Positions 41,195 through 48,785 of a stretch of DNA of 64,000 bases are shown one piece after another. The first letter of the stretch is position 1, and each line of letters begins with the position of its first letter. The DNA lies in the NCBI GenBank assembly GCA_021770845.1, contig JAETQF010000001.1, positions 1 to 64,000 of the forward strand. Direction: 5' to 3'. Under the pieces are notes generated by a model, which did no database searches, had not been told where the DNA came from, and worked only from the letters and a program-made list of their open reading frames with translations. Source of the DNA: Oscillospiraceae bacterium. Its GTDB lineage: Bacteria; Bacillota; Clostridia; Oscillospirales; Oscillospiraceae. Position numbers and translations under genes: made by a program.

Positions 41195-42430
41195 TTACCG
41201 CTGGGTAACGCCTTCCACCATCCGATCCAGTTGGCTCTGAAGGGATGCGCCGGAGGGGTTCCCCTGGGCCATGCTGGTGGCGAACTCGGTGACAGGATCC
41301 CAGAACTTCCCGCCTACCCGCTGAAGCTGGGAGTAGTTGGACTGGGCCAGCAGGGCCGAGATAGCGGGGGAGGACTGAACCTCCGGAGAGTTGGCCGCGT
41401 TGACGTTGGCCGGGCCCTGGCCCCGCACCTCGAAGCGCAGGCGCTGGTTTTCCTCGCTGGTGATCCATTCCGCCAGCCGCGCCGCCCAGTCCGGGTGCTT
41501 GGAGTAGGCGTTCACGCCGATGAGCTTGCAGCCGGAGAAGGACGCCATTTGGATCTGCTGTCCCGCGCAGGTAAACGTGGGCAGCTTGGCCGCGCCCATG
41601 TTGCCGCCCCAGACCTTCTGTACAGCCACCGCGTTCCAGACGCCGCTGATGCCGGCGATCACCGTGCCATCCCGCACCCCGGCGAGAAATTCCCCGTCCT
41701 GACAGTTGAGGAAGGCGGGGCTGGCCGCGATATCCAGCATCGCCTGGGCCACGTCGGCGCCCCGGATGGGGCCGTCAGTGCTGTTCCAGGTGCAGTAGTT
41801 TGTCAGCCCGTCCTCGTTGAGCCCTACCTCCAGCCCGGTGTTGCCGAAGAAGGCGTAGACATACCACGCCGAGGACCAGTCCATCGTCACCAGCCGCTCA
41901 GCCTGGGCCGCTGCCTCCAGCATACGCTCCAGGCTTTGGATATCTTCATCGGTGAAATATGCCTTATTGTAGTACAGGAAATAACCGTTATCCGCCGTAA
42001 GCGGGTAGGCGTACAGGGTGCCCCCCACGCTGGCCGCTTCCACCGCGGCGGGCAGGGAGGAGTCGCGTATGCCCGCCTCGTCCGGGATCGGATCCAGCCC
42101 GCCGGCGGCGGCCAGGGCGGCCACCTGATCATCGGCGAAGGCGAACACATCCGCGCCGCCCTCCAGATTACCCAGCAGCACGTCCTTGCAGTTGGATTCG
42201 CTCTGGGCCTGGTAGGTGATGCGGAAGTCGGCCTGTCCGGCGTAATGGGCCTGGAACGAGGCGAACATCTGCGTGAGCAGCGCCTCGTCCTCCTCCGCGC
42301 CCCATACGGTCAGCGCCACAGTGTCCATTACAGGCTGGCTCTCGTCTGGAAGCGGCGGCTGGCTGTCGCAGGCGGACAGCAGGCACAAGAGGCAGAGAGA
42401 TAATGTGAAACGAAAAAGCCATTTTGCCAT
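41195..42430 (-). CDS. Orphan extracellular solute-binding lipoprotein
   Basis: A 411-residue lipoprotein (lipobox LLSAC, Cys about residue 21) of the family-1 (sugar/oligosaccharide type) solute-binding proteins: ALTVWGAEEDEALLTQMFAS at the start, GTLYAYPLTADNGYFLYYNK in the hinge area, and WAARLAEWITSEENQRLRFE near the end. No ABC permease or ATPase gene is adjacent; instead an MCP gene follows 27 bases downstream. It may deliver ligand to the chemoreceptor or use distant permeases. Its own promoter is at 42464-42492. Ligand unknown. Confidence 0.88.
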   Translation of the reverse strand: MAKWLFRFTLSLCLLCLLSACDSQPPLPDESQPVMDTVALTVWGAEEDEALLTQMFASFQAHYAGQADFRITYQAQSESNCKDVLLGNLEGGADVFAFADDQVAALAAAGGLDPIPDEAGIRDSSLPAAVEAASVGGTLYAYPLTADNGYFLYYNKAYFTDEDIQSLERMLEAAAQAERLVTMDWSSAWYVYAFFGNTGLEVGLNEDGLTNYCTWNSTDGPIRGADVAQAMLDIAASPAFLNCQDGEFLAGVRDGTVIAGISGVWNAVAVQKVWGGNMGAAKLPTFTCAGQQIQMASFSGCKLIGVNAYSKHPDWAARLAEWITSEENQRLRFEVRGQGPANVNAANSPEVQSSPAISALLAQSNYSQLQRVGGKFWDPVTEFATSMAQGNPSGASLQSQLDRMVEGVTQR

Positions 42431-42463
42431 GGTTTTCCAGTCCTCCCATCATTTTGCGGAAAC

Positions 42464-42492
42464 ATTATAGCATCCCTGGAGCGGGATTTCAA
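42464..42492 (-). promoter_or_regulatory. Promoter of SBP-MCP operon
   Basis: On the minus strand TTGAAA (42487-42492), 17 bases, TATAAT (42464-42469). Confidence 0.7.
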
Positions 42493-42563
42493 CCACAACA
42501 AAACGATGCCGGCCAGATTTTTCTGGGAACGGCGGCGTGCGTTGTATTCCTCCGAAGCAATGC

Positions 42564-42601
42564 AAAAAAAGGCGGCGGATTTAAGAGCTTAAAACCGCCG
42601 C
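42564..42601 (-). terminator. Intrinsic terminator after sigK
   Basis: On the minus strand GCGGCGG ... CCGCCGC, with an inner TTAAG/CTTAA stem, is followed by CTTTTTTT. It lies 70 bases after the sigK stop and separates it from the SBP promoter. Confidence 0.8.
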
Positions 42602-42670
42602 AGATATGGGGATCCGGCACAGGGATCCGGCAGATAGTTTTACTGTTTGACCGTCAATGTTATCTGAGGT

Positions 42671-43360
42671 TCAGCATTTATCATATTCAATCCGCAGCTT
42701 TTCCAGGGCCTTTTTCTCAATGCGGGATACATAGGAGCGGGAAATCCCGCACAGCGACGCGATCTCCCGCTGGGTGAGGGGAGGCTGATCGTTCAGCCCG
42801 TAGCGCAGGCGGATGATGTGGGCCTCCCGGCCGGTCAGGCAGGCGTCCACGCACCGGCGCACCTTGGCGCAGGCATCCCGGAGATCCAGCTCCTCCAGCA
42901 TATTGTCGTCCACCCGAACCACGTCGATGAGAGACAGCGAGCCGTTTTCCCCGTCGCTGTCCAGGGAATCGGAGAGGGAGAGCTCCCCCTGGAGCTTGCG
43001 CTGTGAGCGGAAGTACATCAGGATTTCATTCTCAATGCACCGGCTGGCATAGGTGGCAAGCCGCACATTTTTGTCCGGCTTGAAGGTGGATACCCCTTTG
43101 ATCAGGCCAATGGTTCCGATGGAGATCAGATCGTCCTGGTCGCCGTTGGGGGTATAGTATTTCTTGACAATGTGCGCCACCAGCCGCAGATTGTGCTCAA
43201 TCAGCTCGTCCCGTGCGTCCGTATCCCCCCGGGCCATCCGCTCCAGGCAGTCCTGCTCCTCCTCCCGGGTGAGGGCCCGGGGAAAAGAGCCCGTATTTCC
43301 CGCCAGCCGCAGGGTAAAAAATAGTCCGTTTAACGTTAATAACAGCCATGCCGTCCACAT
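42671..43360 (-). CDS. sigK: Sporulation sigma factor sigma-K
   Basis: A 229-residue sigma factor. It starts with a hydrophobic pro-sequence (WTAWLLLTLNGLFFTLRLAG), then GSFPRALTREEEQDCLERMA, region 2 (HNLRLVAHIVKKYY ... DDLISIGTIGLIKGVSTF) and region 4 (LTQREIASLCGISRSYVSRI). VAHIVKKYY fits sigma-K better than sigma-E. It drives late mother-cell genes (coat, cortex). The gene is intact, with no skin-type element inserted. The ATG at 43360 is eight bases after GGAGG; the GTG in the track overlaps that site. A sigma-E-like promoter lies upstream. Confidence 0.9.
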   Translation of the reverse strand: MWTAWLLLTLNGLFFTLRLAGNTGSFPRALTREEEQDCLERMARGDTDARDELIEHNLRLVAHIVKKYYTPNGDQDDLISIGTIGLIKGVSTFKPDKNVRLATYASRCIENEILMYFRSQRKLQGELSLSDSLDSDGENGSLSLIDVVRVDDNMLEELDLRDACAKVRRCVDACLTGREAHIIRLRYGLNDQPPLTQREIASLCGISRSYVSRIEKKALEKLRIEYDKC

Positions 43361-43378
43361 GGATACCACCTCCGCTTA

Positions 43379-43409
43379 ACTGTATGCGGGAGCGGCGTGT
43401 CCATATTAA
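43379..43409 (-). promoter_or_regulatory. Sigma-E-type promoter of sigK
   Basis: On the minus strand AATATG within TTAATATG (43402-43409), a 15-base spacer and CATACAGT (43379-43386), close to the sigma-E consensus (ATATT ... CATACA-T). This matches the known mother-cell cascade sigma-E to sigma-K. No sigma-A promoter is seen. Confidence 0.65.
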
Positions 43410-43427
43410 AGGGGGAGCGGCGGCAGG

Positions 43428-43465
43428 CAAAAATGCGCCGCGCCTGAGTTGTTCAAGCGCGGCGC
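43428..43465 (-). terminator. Intrinsic terminator of ppdK
   Basis: GCGCCGCGC and GCGCGGCGC (9 bp, perfect) close a 13-base loop and are followed on the minus strand by ATTTTTG. Confidence 0.8.
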
Positions 43466-43496
43466 AGATTTATTGTTCAGCTTCTGACAAGGAATA

Positions 43497-46127
43497 TCAC
43501 TTGTCAGAAGCAATGGCCGCCTGGGCGGCGCTCAGCCGGGCAATGGGCACCCGGAAGGGAGAGCAGGACACATAGTCCAGTCCGATTTTGTGGAAGAACT
43601 CCACGGAGGAGGGGTCACCGCCGTGCTCGCCGCAGACGCCCACGTGGATGTCAGGATGGGTGGAGCGGCCCCAGCGGGTGGCGTTAGCGATCAGGCGGCC
43701 CACGCCATGCTGATCCAGCTTGGCAAAGGGATCCTGCTCATAAATCTTTTTATCATAGTAGGCGCCCAGGAACTTGCCCGCGTCGTCCCGGCTGAAGCCG
43801 AACACCAGCTGGGTCAGGTCGTTGGAGCCGAAGGAGAAGAAGTCGGAGATGGGGGCGATGTCATCGGCGGTCATGGCGGCCCGGGGGGTCTCGATCATGT
43901 TGCCCACCTTGTAGGTCATGCTGGAGCCCGCGGCCTCCAGCAGCTCATCGGCCACGCTGGTGACAATGTCCTTTACATAGGCGAACTCCTTCAGCTCGCC
44001 CACCAGGGGGATCATGATCTCGGGGACAATCGTCCACTCCGGATGACGGGCCTGAACGGCCAGGGCGGCCTTGATGACAGCCTTGGTCTGCATCCTGGCG
44101 ATCTCAGGGAAGGTGACGCTCAGGCGGCAGCCGCGGTGGCCCATCATGGGGTTGAACTCGTGAAGGGCGGCGATGATGGCCTTGATCTCGGCCACGGTCT
44201 TGCCCATGTCGGCGGCCAGCTTCTCAATGTCGGCCTCCTCGGTGGGGACGAACTCGTGCAGCGGGGGATCCAGGAAGCGGATGGTGACGGGCAGGCCCTC
44301 CATGGCCTCATAGATGCCCTCAAAATCGGACTGCTGCATGGGCTCCAGCTTGGCAAGAGCCTTTTCCCGTTGTTCCACGGTGTCGGAGCAGATCATCTCC
44401 CGGATGGCGGGGATGCGATCCTCGTCAAAGAACATATGCTCGGTGCGGCACAGGCCGATGCCCTGGGCGCCGAACTTCTTGGCCTGGGCGGCATCGTGGC
44501 GAGTGTCGGCGTTGGTGCGTACCTCCAGGCGGCGGTACTTGTCCGCCCAGGCCATCACCCGGCCAAACTCGCCGCCGATGGAGGCGGGGACGGTGGGAAT
44601 GGCGCCATCGTAGATTTTGCCGGTGGAGCCGTCCAGAGAGATCCAGTCGCCCTCGTGGAAGGTCTTGCCCGCCAGGGTGAACTGCTTGTTGGCCTCGTCC
44701 ATTTTGATCTCGCCGCAGCCGGACACGCAGCACTTGCCCATGCCCCGGGCCACCACGGCGGCGTGGGAGGTCATGCCGCCCCGCACAGTGAGGATGCCCT
44801 GGGCGGCCTTCATGCCCTCAATGTCCTCGGGGGAGGTCTCCAGCCGAACCAGTACCACCTTCTCACCCCGGGCGGCCCACTCCTTGGCCTCCTCGGCGGA
44901 GAACACGATGCGGCCGGAGGCGGCGCCGGGGGAGGCGCCCAGGGCGCCGGCCAGCACGGGGGCCTCCTTCAGGGCCTTGCCGTCAAACTGGGGGTGGAGC
45001 AGGGTGTCCAGAGAGCGGGGCTCGATCATGGCCACCGCCTTCTTCTCGTCGATCATGCCCTCGTCCACCAGGTCGCAGGCGATTTTCAGGGCGGCGGCGG
45101 GGGTGCGCTTGCCGTTGCGGGTCTGGAGCATATACAGCTTGCCGTGCTCCACGGTGAACTCCATATCCTGCATATCCCGGTAGTGATCCTCCAGGGTCTT
45201 GCACACCTGCTCAAACTGGGCGAAGGCCTCGGGGAACTTGTCCGCCATCTCGCTGATGGGCATGGGGGTGCGCACGCCGGCCACCACGTCCTCGCCCTGG
45301 GCGTTGGTCAAAAACTCGCCGAACAGCTTTTTCTCGCCGGTGGCGGGGTTGCGGGTGAAGGCCACGCCGGTGCCGCAGTCGTCGCCCATGTTGCCAAAGG
45401 CCATGGACTGCACGTTGACGGCGGTGCCCCAGGAGTAGGGAATGTCGTTGTCCCGGCGGTAGACGTTGGCCCGGGGGTTGTCCCAGGAGCGGAACACGGC
45501 CTGGATGGCGCCCATCAGCTGCTCCTTGGGGTCGGCGGGGAAGTCGGCGCCGATTTTATCCTTATATTCCGCCTTGAACTGGCCGGCCAGTTCCTTCAGA
45601 TCGTCGGCGGTGAGCTCCACGTCCTGGGTGACGCCCTTCTTCTCCTTCATCTGGTCGATGAGCTGCTCGAAGTACTTCTTGCCCACCTCCATCACCACGT
45701 CGGAGTACATCTGGATGAACCGGCGGTAGCAGTCCCAGGCCCAGCGGGGGTTGCCGGATTTGGCGGACAGCACCGCCACCACGTCCTCATTCAGGCCCAG
45801 GTTCAGGATGGTATCCATCATGCCGGGCATAGAGGCCCGGGCGCCGGAGCGGACGGAGACAAGCAGGGGGTTCTCCTGATCGCCGAATTTCTTGCCGGTG
45901 ATGGACTCCAGCTTGTCGATATACGCCATGATCTCGGCCTGGATGTCATCGCCAATTTTACGCCCGTCGTCGTAGTAGCGGGTGCAGGCCTCGGTGGTGA
46001 TGGTGAAGCCCTGGGGGACGGGCAGACCGATGTTGGTCATCTCCGCCAGGTTTGCCCCTTTGCCGCCCAGAAGCTCCCGCATATTGGCGTTGCCCTCTGA
46101 GAACAGGTAGACGTACTTGTGATCCAT
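43497..46127 (-). CDS. ppdK: Pyruvate, phosphate dikinase
   Basis: An 876-residue cytoplasmic enzyme interconverting pyruvate + ATP + Pi and phosphoenolpyruvate + AMP + PPi; in anaerobes it serves glycolysis with PPi or gluconeogenesis. The N-terminal ATP-grasp part begins YVYLFSEGNANMRELLGGKG; the swivelling domain has the phospho-His in GGMTSHAAVVARGMGKCCVS; the C-terminal TIM barrel has the PEP-site blocks GLCRTEHMFF and FGSNDLTQLVFGFSRDDA. Length is normal. RBS GGAGG before the ATG at 46127. Own promoter and terminator. Confidence 0.96.
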   Translation of the reverse strand: MDHKYVYLFSEGNANMRELLGGKGANLAEMTNIGLPVPQGFTITTEACTRYYDDGRKIGDDIQAEIMAYIDKLESITGKKFGDQENPLLVSVRSGARASMPGMMDTILNLGLNEDVVAVLSAKSGNPRWAWDCYRRFIQMYSDVVMEVGKKYFEQLIDQMKEKKGVTQDVELTADDLKELAGQFKAEYKDKIGADFPADPKEQLMGAIQAVFRSWDNPRANVYRRDNDIPYSWGTAVNVQSMAFGNMGDDCGTGVAFTRNPATGEKKLFGEFLTNAQGEDVVAGVRTPMPISEMADKFPEAFAQFEQVCKTLEDHYRDMQDMEFTVEHGKLYMLQTRNGKRTPAAALKIACDLVDEGMIDEKKAVAMIEPRSLDTLLHPQFDGKALKEAPVLAGALGASPGAASGRIVFSAEEAKEWAARGEKVVLVRLETSPEDIEGMKAAQGILTVRGGMTSHAAVVARGMGKCCVSGCGEIKMDEANKQFTLAGKTFHEGDWISLDGSTGKIYDGAIPTVPASIGGEFGRVMAWADKYRRLEVRTNADTRHDAAQAKKFGAQGIGLCRTEHMFFDEDRIPAIREMICSDTVEQREKALAKLEPMQQSDFEGIYEAMEGLPVTIRFLDPPLHEFVPTEEADIEKLAADMGKTVAEIKAIIAALHEFNPMMGHRGCRLSVTFPEIARMQTKAVIKAALAVQARHPEWTIVPEIMIPLVGELKEFAYVKDIVTSVADELLEAAGSSMTYKVGNMIETPRAAMTADDIAPISDFFSFGSNDLTQLVFGFSRDDAGKFLGAYYDKKIYEQDPFAKLDQHGVGRLIANATRWGRSTHPDIHVGVCGEHGGDPSSVEFFHKIGLDYVSCSPFRVPIARLSAAQAAIASDK

Positions 46128-46192
46128 TGCGACATACCTCCAAAATAAACTTCAAGATGTGAAATGAAATATTTCCTGCAAATCGCTCTATT

Positions 46193-46221
46193 ATTTTAAA
46201 CAGGGTATCCGGGATTGTCAA
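46193..46221 (-). promoter_or_regulatory. Promoter of ppdK
   Basis: On the minus strand TTGACA (46216-46221), 17 bases, TAAAAT (46193-46198), giving a leader of about 60 bases. Confidence 0.75.
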
Positions 46222-46275
46222 GTAAAAAGAGGCCGGAATTTTATTGTTTTTCACCAGGAAACTATGTTTTTTGCC

Positions 46276-46410
46276 TATAATTCCAGCATTTGGGGATGTG
46301 CGCCGCCCTGAGAGGCAAGCAAACCCAAATGTGAAATTTTACAAAAAACAGGAATCCATGGGGTGTGAACCTGATTTATGAGCCGAAATTTTGCATGGGA
46401 GCAGAAATTC
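46276..46410 (+). ncRNA. Possible structured RNA between ppdK and glnA
   Basis: A TATAAT at 46276-46281 (no good -35) precedes CATTTGGG (46287-46294), which pairs perfectly with CCCAAATG (46324-46331). The enclosed part holds a small GCC-CTGAGA-GGC hairpin. Downstream, TCCATG may pair with CATGGGA over about 40 bases, and GAAATTTT occurs twice. No open reading frame is supported here. It could be a small RNA or part of a longer glnA leader. The 420-base ppdK-glnA gap otherwise holds only the two promoters. Low confidence. Confidence 0.3.
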
Positions 46411-46411
46411 A

Positions 46412-46439
46412 TTGACAAAAACAGCCCTTATGATATACT
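46412..46439 (+). promoter_or_regulatory. Promoter of glnA
   Basis: TTGACA (46412-46417), 16 bases, TATACT (46434-46439). The leader of about 100 bases includes a GGGGC/GCCCC hairpin shortly before the ribosome-binding site. Confidence 0.75.
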
Positions 46440-46548
46440 GAACTCATATTTTGAGAGGTGGACGACGTTTCGGGGCTGATGGCTGGAGCGCCGCCTCCCG
46501 GTTTGGGGCAAACGCCCCGCCGGGGCCGCCGGGAAAGAGGAACGGAAC

Positions 46549-47880
46549 ATGGGCTATACCAAAGAGGACATCATCCGCATTGTGCGGGAGGAGGACGTAA
46601 AATTTATCCGGATGCAGTTTACGGATATCTTCGGCCAGCTGAAGAACGTGGCCATCACCGCCTCCCAGGTGGAGCGGGCGGTGAACAACGAGATCATGCT
46701 GGACGGATCCTCCATCGAGGGCTTTGTCCGCATCAACGAGTCCGATCAGTACCTGTACCCCGACCTGGACAGCTTTGTCATCTTTCCCTGGGAGCCCCAG
46801 GAGGCCAAGGTGGCCCGGCTGATCTGCGACGTGCACAATCCGGACGGCTCCTCCTTTGTGGGCGATCCCCGGGGGGTGCTGGAGCGGGTGCTGGAGCGGG
46901 CCCGGGCTATGGGCTACGACACCTTCAACGTGGGCCCGGAGGCGGAGTTCTTCCTGTTCCAGACCGACGACGAGGGCAAGCCCACCACCAAAACCAACGA
47001 CGAGGCGGGCTATTTTGACTTGGGCCCCCTGGATCACGGCGAGCCAACCCGGCGGCGGATCTGCCTGGCCCTGGAGCAGATGGGGTATGAGATCGAGGCG
47101 TCCCACCATGAGGTGGCCCCGGGCCAGCACGAGATCGATTTCAAGTACGCCCCCGCCCTGGAGTGCGCCGACAAGATCATGACCTTTAAGCTGGCGGTGA
47201 AAACCATCGCCCAGCGGGACAATCTCCACGCCACCTTCATGCCCAAGCCCATCTACGGCCTGGCCGGGAACGGGATGCACACCAATATGTCCCTGTACCG
47301 GGACGGGAGAAACGTGTTCTTCGACGAGAAGGGGGAGAAGGGCCTGTCCCGGGAGTGCTACGCCTTTATCGCGGGCATACTCCGCCACATGAAGGGGATG
47401 GCGGCCATCACCAACCCCCTGGTGAACTCCTACAAGCGGCTGGTGCCCGGCTTCGAGGCGCCCTGCTACATGGCCTGGTCAGCCTCCAACCGCTCCACCC
47501 TGATCCGCATCCCGGCCAGCCGGGGGCAGGGCACCCGGGTGGAGCTGCGGTGCCCCGATCCGGCCTGCAACCCCTACCTGTCCCTGGCGGTGTGCCTGGC
47601 GGCGGGGCTGGACGGCATCGCCAAGGGCATGACCCCGCCCCCGGAGGTGACGGAGAATATCTTCGCCATGACCCCCGCCACCCGGAAGCGCCGGGGGGTG
47701 GAGGCCCTGCCCGGCTCTCTGGAGGAGGCCCTGGCGGCCATGAAGAAGGACAAGCTGGTGATGGCCACCCTGGGCCAGCACGTGTCCAGCCAGTATATCG
47801 CCGGCAAGGAGGCGGAATGGCGGGAATACTGCACCCGCGTTTCCAGTTGGGAGCGGGATAAGTACATCATCAATTATTAA
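46549..47880 (+). CDS. glnA: Glutamine synthetase, type I
   Basis: A 443-residue cytoplasmic enzyme that makes glutamine from glutamate, ammonia and ATP. The GS beta-grasp begins VKFIRMQFTDIFGQLKN; metal and substrate residues lie in NVGPEAEFFLF, QHEIDFKY and NGMHTNMSLYRDG; the C-terminal part has RIPASRGQGTRVELRCPDPA. The short length and lack of an adenylylation-site segment fit GSI-alpha, which is feedback-regulated rather than adenylylated. RBS AAGAGGA before the ATG. It ends 51 bases before dapF, with a perfect hairpin between. Confidence 0.96.
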   Translation: MGYTKEDIIRIVREEDVKFIRMQFTDIFGQLKNVAITASQVERAVNNEIMLDGSSIEGFVRINESDQYLYPDLDSFVIFPWEPQEAKVARLICDVHNPDGSSFVGDPRGVLERVLERARAMGYDTFNVGPEAEFFLFQTDDEGKPTTKTNDEAGYFDLGPLDHGEPTRRRICLALEQMGYEIEASHHEVAPGQHEIDFKYAPALECADKIMTFKLAVKTIAQRDNLHATFMPKPIYGLAGNGMHTNMSLYRDGRNVFFDEKGEKGLSRECYAFIAGILRHMKGMAAITNPLVNSYKRLVPGFEAPCYMAWSASNRSTLIRIPASRGQGTRVELRCPDPACNPYLSLAVCLAAGLDGIAKGMTPPPEVTENIFAMTPATRKRRGVEALPGSLEEALAAMKKDKLVMATLGQHVSSQYIAGKEAEWREYCTRVSSWERDKYIINY

Positions 47881-47898
47881 CTCATAACGGCCAAGCCG

Positions 47899-47939
47899 AA
47901 GCGCATACGCTCCTCTGAAGGAGGGGAGCGTATGCGCTT
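47899..47939 (+). promoter_or_regulatory. 15-bp hairpin spanning the dapF start codon
   Basis: AAGCGCATACGCTCC (47899-47913) pairs perfectly with GGAGCGTATGCGCTT (47925-47939). The dapF ATG (47932-47934) is in the 3' arm and the GGAGG site is in the loop and stem edge. It may be a glnA terminator (weak T-run TTT), a translational lock on dapF, or both. Confidence 0.6.
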
Positions 47940-48726
47940 TACCAAAATGCACGGCCTGGGCAACGACTATATCTTCCTCAACTGCATGGAGGGGATGCCG
48001 GAGGATCCGGGGGGGCTGTCCCGCCGGCTGTCCAACCGCCACTTCGGCGTGGGCGGGGACGGGATCATCTGCGTTTGTCCATCCCGGCGGGCAGACTTCC
48101 GGATGCGGATGTTCAACGCCGACGGCTCGGAGGGGGCCATGTGCGGCAACGGCATCCGGTGCTTCGGGAAATACGTCTACGATAAGCGGCTGACGGATCG
48201 GGCCCACCTCACCATAGAGACGGCGGCGGGGGATCGGGAGCTGGCCCTGCTGATCGGCTGCGGGACGGTGACCGGGGCGGTGGTTGGCATGGGCATACCG
48301 GAGCTGGGGGAGCCCACCGCAATTACAATAAAGGGAAATACCTATACAGTCTATCCGGTGTCCATGGGCAATCCCCACGGGGTGATCGAGACGGCGGATC
48401 CCGGCGCCCTGAAGCTGGCGGAGCTGGGCCCGCTGGTGGAGAGCCACCCGGCGTTCCCCGGGCGGATCAATGTGGAATTCGTCCGGGTGGTGAACCGGGG
48501 GGAGCTGCGGATGCGGGTCTGGGAACGGGGCAGCGGCGAGACGATGGCCTGCGGCACCGGGGCCTGCGCCTCGGCGGCGGCCATGGCCGCCCAGGGAAAG
48601 CTGAACCGGGAGGCGGTAATCCACCTGGCCGGAGGGGATTTGAGCGTCCGCTGGGACGAAAAAACCGGCCATATGTTTATGACCGGCCCGGCGGTCACCG
48701 TCTTTGATGGCGAAGTTGCCGATTGA
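47932..48726 (+). CDS. dapF: Diaminopimelate epimerase
   Basis: A 264-residue PLP-independent racemase converting LL- to meso-diaminopimelate for lysine and peptidoglycan. The two catalytic Cys are in MCGNGIRCFGKYVYD (about residue 73) and MACGTGACASAAA (about residue 206). FTKMHGLGNDYIFLN at the start and GNPHGVI are family marks. The start codon lies inside a perfect 15-bp hairpin, so translation may be restrained. dapL follows with its own probable promoter. Confidence 0.95.
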   Translation: MRFTKMHGLGNDYIFLNCMEGMPEDPGGLSRRLSNRHFGVGGDGIICVCPSRRADFRMRMFNADGSEGAMCGNGIRCFGKYVYDKRLTDRAHLTIETAAGDRELALLIGCGTVTGAVVGMGIPELGEPTAITIKGNTYTVYPVSMGNPHGVIETADPGALKLAELGPLVESHPAFPGRINVEFVRVVNRGELRMRVWERGSGETMACGTGACASAAAMAAQGKLNREAVIHLAGGDLSVRWDEKTGHMFMTGPAVTVFDGEVAD

Positions 48727-48752
48727 CCGGGGCGTTTTCCCTGTGATACAAT
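48723..48752 (+). promoter_or_regulatory. Promoter of dapL
   Basis: TTGACC (48723-48728), 18 bases, TACAAT (48747-48752), overlapping the dapF stop codon. Confidence 0.55.
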
Positions 48753-48785
48753 GGTTTAACCAGATAAAGTGAAGGAGTGGTCATT

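Noticed and set aside
42671-43360. Skin-type insertion or frameshift in sigK
   Set aside because: The reading frame is continuous with both sigma regions intact; no recombinase or insert is present.
43590-46100. 836-aa plus-strand ORF opposite ppdK
   Set aside because: Shadow frame of a GC-rich gene: low-complexity Gly/His/Leu/Val composition, no motif, no RBS, fully antisense to a certain ppdK.
46292-46410. TPP riboswitch ahead of glnA (CTGAGA and TGAACCTGAT words)
   Set aside because: CTGAGA sits in the loop of a small hairpin instead of following P3, and the downstream GATAATGCCAGCG-type arm is absent; glnA is not a thiamine gene.
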